Under the pieces are notes generated by a model. It searched no databases and had not been told where the DNA came from. It saw only the letters and a list, made by a program, of their open reading frames with translations. Positions 55,763-64,000 of a stretch of DNA of 64,000 nt are shown piece after piece (the stretch's first letter is position 1; each line of letters begins with the position of its first letter). Source of the stretch: Saururus chinensis (taxonomy: Eukaryota > Streptophyta > Magnoliopsida > Piperales > Saururaceae); NCBI GenBank assembly GCA_035235625.1, contig CP141145.1:5518001-5582000 (forward strand), read 5' to 3'. The position numbers were made by a program, and so were the translations under genes.

Positions 55763-58700
55763 TGTCACGCATGAGACTTTTCAAACATTTTCATAAAAAA
55801 TAATGATTGTTTTTGCATTTCAAGAACTGAAATTCATGAAAATCAACTAAAATCTAAAACCTATGAAAATATTTTTTATAATTAAACCATCATACACAAG
55901 TTATTTTTACATAATTTTTTTCAAAAGATCGCAAGTCCACAACAAACACTCTCAGGCATAAATCAAAACAAAATGTGCCAAATAAAATGCCATGGCCATG
56001 GGTTTAAACAAAACATATCCCAAGTACCACTAAGTTCAAGTCTCATACCAGTGCAAAGTACATGTACTCTCAAATACAAATCCAAAAATATACATGATGA
56101 ACTTTCACATCACCCAATACATAACTAACCAAAATAGTACGTCATAACCTAACAGAACAATATGGACTCATATCGATCCAAGGGTACAATTGGAGTTGGA
56201 ACAAATTAGTCTTCCAATAAAGACAAGAGTTCAACCTAGGGAGCTCTTGATCTATGACCTACAAAAGCCTTCATAATAACTAGGGCCAAAAGAGGAAAAA
56301 TAAGTATTTTGATACTCAATATGAGAGTTCTATTCAATGAACTTTGTAAGACCATTCATAGTTGCATTCATGAAACATTAATATGAATAAGTAATAACTT
56401 AATAAATTGGAGTCTTACAATATACATACTCATACTCCTACATGCATCAACATGCTTATACTCGTATCATATTGCCATACATTCTTACACAAACTTAAAC
56501 TTATAGTCATCCTCATATTTTCTTACTCCATCTCTTATATACTGGCCAATCAGCTAATCAAGCCCACTCTTCCTTGAGCTCCACCCATAGAGTCTTGCTC
56601 AAACAATAGTGCTAATACTCATACAATTGTACTTGTACCGTCTTTCTCTTTCTTGAAAAGCCTTACTCTTACCCGTACAATCTTACTCTTACTCACACAG
56701 TCTTACTCTTACTTGCATATTCTTACTATTGACAACTAGAGCTCATTACAATTTAAACAACTCTCATGTTGATGGGAAGGAATGCCACTGGGGTGTCACC
56801 TTAATTTCTAGGGAGCAACTAGATGCCATGAATTTTTTCGAAGGCAAGACACACCTATGTTCATGGGATATAAGATCAAACATGTAAAAACATATATATA
56901 ATACTACTTATATGAGCATGAAAATGTCCACTCTCTTGGTCTATACAATGCTTACTAAGGGCCAAAATTATACAGTGCCACTTTCAAGCAAAAATCTTAC
57001 AGTTTCACCTATGGATGGAATCATTCAATGCTAATGCACTCAATAAAGCATCAAATATTTGTGCTTAAACACACCGCCCAAATAACATCCCCAAGATAAA
57101 TACCATGGCTAGACATGGAAAATGCTCAGCCAATTAACCACTTACTGGCTCAAACAGAGAAGTTAATTGGTCAAACCCATAAGATTTATTCGTCCAACCC
57201 CTAAGGTCTCATACTCGTAAAGTTATCATATTAGTTTTTCTTATAATTCAAGTTCAAATTAAAGAATTTCCGTTAATACAAATATGCCCTAAAATCCCCT
57301 TATTTACAATCTTCTGCTAACCAATCTGAAGCCAAACTCGTTTCGAAACTCTAGTTCGTAAGTGCAACATGTTTTGCTTAATCCATTTATCTCATAACCA
57401 TAATCCAACATAAATTTTAGTGTATTGATGTAACATACACTTAACTTATTCTTAAATTTCATGTCATCCACCTTATGACAAATAATCTCACTCGAAATTC
57501 ATCATATTAAATCCATCTAAACTGAATAAAGATCAAACTCTTATTAATAACTTACTTATTTTCATTATGTTCCAATTCATAATACATACATTATGCTTGT
57601 ATAATTATGCTATGAAATCTTACTATCTTACAATCTACCAGTTAATCTCCAAACCCTAAGTCTGCCTACTCACTAAACCTTGAAGTCTTATGCTCATTGG
57701 TCCAACTTTCGATGCAATCCAAACCAACTCTAGCATTTAAATCATATGCCCACCAACATCATACATACAATTACAAATTCATATCAATGCCACATATAAT
57801 TGATATGTCATAGCTTATAGTCCATCACACATATATTTAGCATACTCATAATTTATCACATAACTTACAGGTGTACTCATTAACCACCTTACTAACACAC
57901 ACATAATCCAGATACGTAAAACATACTCCAAACTTACATGCTCATCATATGCATAATCAGACATACAATACGTCATCATTTCCCCTCTTGCATCATGCAA
58001 TAAGATCATCATTTAGCATTCAAAGCATTAATCCTAGTATGTTGCTATTCGATCAAAGCATGCTATCATGATATCTACATTCAAAGTCCCCTACCTCACA
58101 GTCCACACAAGTCCGATGGCAAGCACACAACAGTGGTGGTGTTGGCAGAGGAATTGGTGGCCAAAGGTAGCGCCTAATCAAGAGAGAGTTGTTGTCCCAA
58201 GGGTTTGGGGAATGCTAGAGGTAGTCTTGACAAGATGAGGGGCTTAACTATACTCCAGGTAGAGAATTTGAGGTTCAAGATGACACACAAGGCCGATACT
58301 AGGGTCATTCCAAAGGGAGTGGCGGGCATGACTATAAATGGGGGTGGGCAAATTGAAGGTCGGCTAGTGGATGAGAAGCACTCGGCTGGCTGCAAGATGC
58401 CAAAATTGCTAGTGGACAACACTCAGTGACAACATTTATGCATTGTTGATGGTAAAAAGAGGGGTAGGGGACTTGGGTAGATGTTGAAGGACCGCGGAGA
58501 AGTGGAGTGTGTTGGTGGTCAATATGGTAGGTGGAAATGCTGACTATTGGTCAGACTACACAAAGGTGTGTCCTTCACCCTAAAATGCACATGCTACCAA
58601 AGGGGGCAACAAGAGGGGGAGGGGGGTTGTCGATAGGTTTAGAGGAGGCTCTGGCCAGTGGTGGATGGATGTCCACCCACTAGCGTGGTGGATCAACTGA

Positions 58701-60110
58701 TGAACAACACACCCACGTGCTATCCTGACCACACATAGTGAGTCATATTTTTGGTTGGTGATATGGTTAGAGAAAAGGTGGAATAAGGCTGAGAGTGATG
58801 GTCCCCAACCATCACCGGGAGCTAGCTAGCTAGTGGATATGGTGGCGGAAGGAGAAAAATGGAGAAGGAAAAAGGGGGGTTGTGGATTTGAGGAGGGTAA
58901 AATGGTGGCAGAACTAGCTTGTGACGACAACTGCCTATCTTTGCTAGGCTGAGGTAGAGTTGACAGAGGCTGGCTGAAGGCCGATAATTGGTGGCGGTGC
59001 CATAGTTAGGAGAAACATGAAAAAGAGGGTGTTGGAGCATATGACTCAAGTTGGAGAGGAGACACTAAGTGGGGTTGGGAGTGGTGGCTCCCCAACGTCA
59101 CCAGGCCAGGGTGGATGTTAGCCCCTTAACTTGACGGATGCGGAAAGGGGGCGGCTACCCCCACATTTGGCAGCAGACAGCTATGTTTTGCTAGGCAGCG
59201 GACAGCCTAGGCAGCCCCTTGGGCACAGACGGATGCTGGGATAGCACGGGTAATGTTCTGGACGAGCTACTCACCTTGCGGAGCAGGCTGGGTAGGAGTC
59301 CTTGCGTGGGCAGGACTCTAGCGGCGAAGCTGGGTGCTGCTTGGACTTAGGGGAGGACTCCTAAGGTAGATAGGATTCAGCTTATGCTGGTTGGCTGCAC
59401 TCCTAGTTGGAGTAGGAGACTGGGCAGCAGACTCCTAGGACGGACAGGACTCGTACAAGCAGGCTGGCTACACTCCTAGGACGGGTGGGAATTGGTTGGC
59501 TGGTTCCCTTGGATGGCATGACTCTTGGTGGCAGCATGGCGAAGGACTTCTAGCGGAAGACGGACTCACGAAGGCTTCCTTATCTATGCTATCCCAGATT
59601 GGCTTTGGGCTGAGAGTTGGACAGGGTGAGGACACTTGTATTGGGTGGGTTTTGTACTTCTAGTTGCTCTAGGATGGCCAGCCTATGGCTGAGTCTATTT
59701 AAGGGAAAGGATGGGGCAGCCATGGCTGATGGATTGGTGATTTTTCCTGCACAACGAACCAGGGAGAAAGAGAGGAGAGCTCTCAGCCTTGGTTGGTCAG
59801 CCTTGCACTCTCCCTACTTATGTATTTCGACGGACTGATTACATAGCTTGGGCGGAGACCCTTGCACCAGGTTGGCTGTGTTGCTTTGTGGTTGTTTTGC
59901 TGGTTTTCCCTTGCACATATGAGTAGGAAGGGAAGAGAGTGGCTGCTGGCTGCGCGGTGTAGTCAGGCCATCACGAGTGCAAATGCTAGGCAAAGCTTCG
60001 CGCCCGTGACAGTGGACTAGATGGTTGCTGGTGGGCCACTGCTAGCCAACTGTGGTGGCATCGAATGGGGAGAATAGAGTGGGCACTTTTGGCCCTCTTT
60101 GAAATAATAG
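55763..60110 (-). mobile_element. Long LTR copy 3 (minus), same family as 28869-33431
   Basis: Starts TGTCACGCATGAGACTTTTC, the counterpart of the complement of the solo LTR end. Collinear on the minus strand with the AGTATTTT(G/C)ATACTC hairpin (about 56303), the AATGCCACTGGGGTGTCACC block (56782; complement of 32280-32310), the irregular GTATGAG repeats (56440-56740), the AGCATGCTATCATGA block (58057) and a GC-rich part from 58100. The outer end near 60.1 kb is not resolved; a transposase piece begins at 60193. Fossil and clearly diverged. Confidence 0.65.
59270..59580. repeat. GGACTCCTAGGAC-type imperfect repeat
   Basis: GACTC(C)TAG(G/C), ACTCCTAGGACGG and GGCTGGC(T)ACACTCCTAG words recur seven or more times with irregular spacing inside the GC-rich part of long LTR copy 3. 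Not seen in the other two copies. Confidence 0.5.
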
Positions 60111-60192
60111 TATTAAGGGTCACACTACCACCATCAAGCACATGTCTTCATACCAAGGGTAGGCACCATGTTCATGTCGCCTCTGATTCCTT

Positions 60193-60402
60193 CTAAACAA
60201 TGACATATATAACTGAGACCATCCTATTATCCCCATCCATAGTAGTTGCAGTGAGAAATTGTCCCGGATACTTCTCCTTTAAAAATGTAACATTAATGAT
60301 TAGCAATGACCTCAATGTACTCCTAAATGCTCTTACTGCTCCAAACATCCAAAAAACGTGCTTAAAATCATAATCTCCTAGCCCGATGTCACATGCCTCC
60401 AC
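60193..60402 (-). pseudogene. Mutator-like transposase, catalytic-domain fragment
   Basis: A 69-codon reverse frame. VRAFRSTLRSLLIINVTFLK followed by EKYPGQFLTATTMDGDNRMV matches the start of the MULE transposase catalytic domain (usual form: C.P.I.IDGTFLkgKYkGqLLtA..iDgNn). The acidic residue of the usual DGTF is Asn here (NVTF), which argues against activity. The fragment ends at 60193; the rest of the domain is not seen at lower coordinates. Confidence 0.72.
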
Positions 60403-60621
60403 AATTACAACCTTGCTTTCAGGGTTCGGCCTCTCTAACTCCTTTATGTAAGATTAGTCATGATTTCCATCTATTATCTCACATAATACTTTCTTAGCAT
60501 GACATGCCTATACGTAATTTAATTTGATGCCTCAGTACTTTTCAATGTATGCTTGAAATGGGCTAGGTATAATGTCTCTGTATACCTTATGCAACCCATA
60601 ACATTTTCTTATGGTCCATGT
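60403..60621 (-). pseudogene. Degraded linker of the Mutator-like transposase
   Basis: Between the two open frames, words such as HQIKLRIGMSC and DNRWKSWLIL (in different frames) match the usual ..P......I..yG..isy..awraKe.a.e.i.G....sy..L linker. Stops and frame changes interrupt it. Confidence 0.45.
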
Positions 60622-60822
60622 TTATGTAGCTAAAGGGCAATCGCAAGAAGCACATTGTGTTGTTCCACATGTATACTCAGGCACATATTGTGTCACCTTC
60701 ACCCCATCAAGCATGTATGAGGCCCTTATATACCACTTGCAAGAAGCATATGTACACTTGACAGCATAAGTTGAACAATTTTCATCTACGATGATCAACG
60801 CAAAGTTGTTCTTAATTTTCAT
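60622..60822 (-). pseudogene. Mutator-like transposase, zinc-binding N-terminal fragment
   Basis: A 66-codon reverse frame reading AVKCTYASCKWYIRASYMLD and YVPEYTCG. This is the C-x4-C..W.(I/L)RAS...(H/Y)TC pattern of the DBD_Tnp_Mut region that precedes the catalytic domain. Together with 60193-60402 it is one transposase remnant on the minus strand, near the outer end of long LTR copy 3. No terminal inverted repeats were found. Confidence 0.7.
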
Positions 60823-61389
60823 CTACAATTTTTTGCACACACCCCAGGGCCGATTATTTTTCTTTGCGGGTATCTAGGTATTGGTGCATTCTTTGTTCTT
60901 TAGCCAAGGAACTACCATGTAGAGCATGCATTCAAAACATAATGCAATGCATGCTAATCATTTTCAAAGGTATCATATTCATTTCCAAAAAGTATAGCTA
61001 ATAAGCATGACCAAGAAGATCATTCAGAAGCGTTAACTTCTATGGGATAGAGCATGGATTTAGAATTTAAAACCCCCTACCTCACTTTGTGTGAGAAAAG
61101 ATGATGCAACAAACTCCAATAACTTGAATGCCACGTTTTTGGGCCAAAGAGGTCTCAAACAAGAAAAATAACTCCTCCACAATGTTCAACACGCTCAATT
61201 TAGGTAAGAACGCCTCTTGAACTAGACTTAAAATGACTTAGAAATAGAGAGATATAGTTTGAGGAGTGGGAGAGAGAAATACCGAAAAAGTTTGCAGATT
61301 ATTTTTTTTAGTGGGCTTCTATACAATAATTCCTGGTTATTTAATCAACCACATAACCAAATCACTATCTCACAAATCACTCGACAAGA
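60823..61389. other. Unassigned stretch
   Basis: Upstream side of the transposase remnant. Words like GATCATTCAGAAGC give no recognised peptide. Two overlapping plus frames at 61259-61468 are not recognised as protein. Confidence 0.3.
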
Positions 61390-61460
61390 TGGGATACCTA
61401 ACAGCCTACCCTCACACTCATGGGCAATGGAGATCACTAAGGATATGAGCTTTTCCATGA
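61390..61460 (-). repeat. Piece of the 165-bp repeat family
   Basis: GGATACCTAACAGCCTACCC, CACTCATGGGCAATGGAGAT and CACTAAGGATATGAGCTTTTC match 40550-40610 and the complement of the 44392-44920 repeat. Confidence 0.55.
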
Positions 61461-61461
61461 T

Positions 61462-61473
61462 GCTTTGATACTA
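61462..61473 (-). other. Primer-site-like word beside an LTR end
   Basis: GCTTTGATACTA, then two bases, then TGTAACACCCC. On the minus strand this is an LTR end followed by TAGTATCAAAGC, a variant of TGGTATCAGAGC. Confidence 0.55.
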
Positions 61474-61475
61474 TT

Positions 61476-62500
61476 TGTAACACCCCGGCCCAAGATCCAA
61501 CCCGAGCTAGGGGTTTTGGTGACCAAAATAAAGTGCTTTAAAAAAATAAACCAGGAGCGGCAGAATCTGAGTACGAAAGTCTTAGTGCGATAGTCCTCTC
61601 TTCGGGAATGCTACTTTTTCTTTTGGAAACAAATTCGCTCTAAGTTAAAGTGATCTTTCAAAATATTGACATTTTGAAATTGAATTAAACTTTAATATAT
61701 TAGCAAAACTAACCTGATAGCGATCTACTAATACTACGTATCCCATACCATGAGCGTTTAATGGTTCATCTTAGGAAGTTCCACTTTCTTTCAAAAATGA
61801 CCTTGCAAAATGCAGACATTTCAAAATTGATTTATGTCAATATCTTAACATAATTTATCATAGAGCTTTTCACTTACAACTCACATCTCATACTATGGGT
61901 GTTTAGTGGTTTCTCCTTGGCAACTGTACCACCTTTCAAAATATATTCATTGTATAAGAAAATGAATTATTCAAAACAAATAATTTGAAACTTAATTTTA
62001 TTTTCAACACATTGCAGAACTAACCCAAGAGATATCCACCAACACCTCATATCTCATGGCAAGGGTATTTCGTGGTTTCTCCTAGTTCCACCATCTTTCA
62101 AAGTAGATTTATTGAACTTTCAAAATATAGGTATTTCGAAGTTGAATTTCTATTTCAACATACCCACAGAATTAACTTTAGAGTTTTCCACTAACACTCA
62201 CGTCCCATAATGTGGGTGTTTCATGGTCTCTCCTAGGTAGTTCTATCGTCTTTTTAAAAAAGATTTATTTCTTAAACAAATACATTTTCTAAAACACACA
62301 ATTCCAAATTGAATTTTATTTCAATACCCTAGTATAATTAACTATAGAGTTTGCCTCTAGTGCCTCGTGTCCCGTACCACAAGCGCTTTGTGTTTACTCG
62401 ATAATTTTACCATTTTTTAATTTTTTTTATTTACATCAATATATATATGTATATTCAATTGACATATTATTTAAAATTGAAGTTGTTAAATTCATTTAAA
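61476..62500 (-). mobile_element. Tekay-like LTR end with tandem repeats
   Basis: TGTAACACCCCGGCCCAAGA starts at 61476; on the minus strand this is the 3' end of a 5' LTR. To its right lie five tandem units of the GGTATGGGA repeat family, so in this copy the repeat is on the LTR side, unlike at 43.7 kb. Right limit unresolved. Fossil. Confidence 0.5.
61700..62400 (-). repeat. 145-167-bp tandem array (complement of 43683-44080)
   Basis: Units are anchored by TCCCATACCATGAGCG (61741), TCTCATACTATGGGTG (61886), TCTCATGGCAAGGGTA (62052), TCCCATAATGTGGGTG (62203) and TCCCGTACCACAAGCG (62370). Each is followed by a TT(A)(G/A)TGGTTTCTCCT-like word. Spacings are 145, 166, 151 and 167. Confidence 0.8.
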
Positions 62501-62904
62501 AAAATCACATAGTGGATTTATAACAGATATTTTTGATTAGTTCTAATTGAAAATCAAAATTCATAAAATTAGAGTTCAGATCAAATTTGATGCCACACAT
62601 GCAAAACAAAATTTCAAATCATTCTTGATTTAAAAATAAAAATTCACAAAATTAGAGTTTGTTTTGAATCTAAAGTAATACATACAAAATGGAATTTCGA
62701 ATCAAATTTGATACAACTTATTCAAAAAAGAATTTTCAAATCACTTCTTATTAAAAATTAGAATTCGTGTCATTAGAGTTTGTATTAAATCTGATTCACA
62801 ACAGAAGGTTCAATTTTGAAAGTTGTATTAAATCCGATATCACAATCGAAACAAAATTTAAAATTAATTTACATTCAAAATTGGACTTCATATCAAACCA
62901 AGAT
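62501..62904. repeat. Diffuse ATTAGAGTTT-type repeat
   Basis: ATTAGAGTT at 62568, 62651 and 62772, with AATCAAATTTGAT and ATTTCAAATCA words between. Irregular spacing. Confidence 0.45.
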
Positions 62905-64000
62905 TGTCATGCCCCGGCACCCGCTTTACCCGAGCAGAACCCGATCCAAGGGACGGTCAAAGCGCATAGGGGCGACAGTTGTTGGTTTAAGTGCATTGGG
63001 GAAGACATTAACCCCTTAATAGAGTAAATTTCACATACACTGCAAACCTTTAAATCTTTGTGTAAGAGAAATAAGAAAAAATGAAGAGGACTTTAACTTT
63101 GAAGTAGTCCATAAGTCATAAACCCACCTACTTAAAATCATGAGCTGACATGCATGGCTCTAATCACTAAGTCTGAAATAGATCTAATAACATGAGATAT
63201 ACATGAATTTGAAACAAGAACCACCATACATGATGTTTTATAAAATAATAGCATAAATTAGAAAACATAACAACATCAAGAGGCATCCTGCCTATTCCCA
63301 TGCTCTCCCCGACCGTTCCTCATACACAGGATCTTGGTTATCTGCATATCACACCATGCAGCCCCAAAATAAAACAAAGAAAGAGGGGTGAGTAAAACTT
63401 ATTAAGGTTTGAAATATGGTAACGTTAATATGAAAAATAACCCCATCACATCAAACATGGTAATTTAGATCCACGTTTCATATAATACCTCAGTTCTAAT
63501 TAATTCCTTTACCATACCCCTATGTACCCATAAGTAATTAACTTGCATATAAGTACCTCATAAATACTAATCATGACATGAATAATCACATTTAGACATC
63601 ACATCCATCCTGCATAATATGTGATTCTCACACAATCACATCATGTATAATCATCACATATAATCTGCATGAGAAGTGTCTCTAACATATATTCAGAGAT
63701 ATGCATAATCATCACATATGACATGGTGGAAACATTCCATTCTATGCATATGGCCATGCATTATAAATACTCGTCAACATACTACACACATGCTCTTGAC
63801 ATTTAGTCATGGCTCCTTGCTGAAATCATGAGTGAAAACCATCGGAAAACACAATTCGAATGAAGTGCAACCTAATGCTAGACCTATGTAAGCATATTCA
63901 TACCACACTTGAAACTAGACATGGTGCCATCATTCATTCATAATTTAATCATGCTATGTAAAGGGATAAAACTCCATTCTCCTTCCATAACCCTGCTAGA
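62905..64000 (-). mobile_element. LTR end, runs off the window
   Basis: TGTCATGCCCCGGCACCCG at 62905 has the form of a complement LTR end (..GGGTGCCGGGGCATGACA). A GGGTGAGTAAAAC word at 63386 corresponds to the GGTGAGTATTTTC hairpin area of the other LTRs. The rest is AT-rich with ATAATCATCACATAT words. Ty3/Gypsy by inference. Confidence 0.45.

Noticed and set aside
58174-59838. Short plus and minus frames in the GC-rich part of long LTR copy 3
   Set aside because: Same reason as for 1376-3015; no conserved protein between LTR copies.
1-64000. tRNA, rRNA, snRNA genes and organelle inserts
   Set aside because: No cloverleaf A/B box pair, rRNA word or plastid or mitochondrial gene was recognised; the tRNA-like words found are retrotransposon primer sites.

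Overview
This is a repeat-dominated stretch of a plant nuclear genome, almost certainly a flowering plant with a large, AT-rich, transposon-filled genome. The evidence is plant-type LTR retrotransposon parts (a primer site matching initiator tRNA-Met, Athila-like gag and protease), Mutator-like transposase pieces, Tourist- and Stowaway-type MITEs, and one intact plant gene. That gene encodes an F-box protein with a DUF295-type propeller region. I cannot name the species. I see no rRNA, tRNA or snRNA gene and no organelle insert.

Layout. 0-5 kb: a minisatellite that switches period from 35 to 46 bp, then a truncated copy of a very long LTR carrying a Tourist-like MITE. 5-11.2 kb: a decayed multi-segment coding unit, possibly with a plant-mobile-domain-like part, separated by spacers full of a palindromic motif close to GTGTTATCGATAACAC. 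A reverse-strand fragment resembling a Mutator transposase N-terminus closes this block. 11.2-18.8 kb: AT-rich noncoding DNA built from nested direct duplications of unknown family. 18.8-28.9 kb: LTR fragments of several families, a 183-bp foldback element, and an Athila-like protease remnant with its 3' noncoding part.

28.9-33.4 kb holds a 4.56-kb solo LTR with TG...CA ends and a 5-bp CTCTC target duplication. It sits inside an Athila-like element whose gag lies to its left and whose gag tail, protease, polypurine tract and 3' LTR lie to its right. Both Athila-like copies pass from protease straight into the 3' noncoding part, with no reverse transcriptase or integrase region, so a pol-less derivative family is likely. 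37.5-49 kb: nested LTR elements, including a short Tekay/Del-like element (primer site 43036, polypurine tract 45468) filled with tandem repeats and no recognisable coding. 49-52 kb: the host gene island (F-box gene 50540-51589, reverse strand) with a small Stowaway-like MITE downstream. 52-64 kb: more LTR sequence, including a reverse-strand copy of the long LTR, a decayed Mutator-like transposase at 60.2-60.8 kb, and Tekay-like LTR ends at 61.5 and 62.9 kb.

Only the F-box gene looks like a working host gene. All similarities were judged by eye from the sequence; percentage identities and exact repeat boundaries were not computed.
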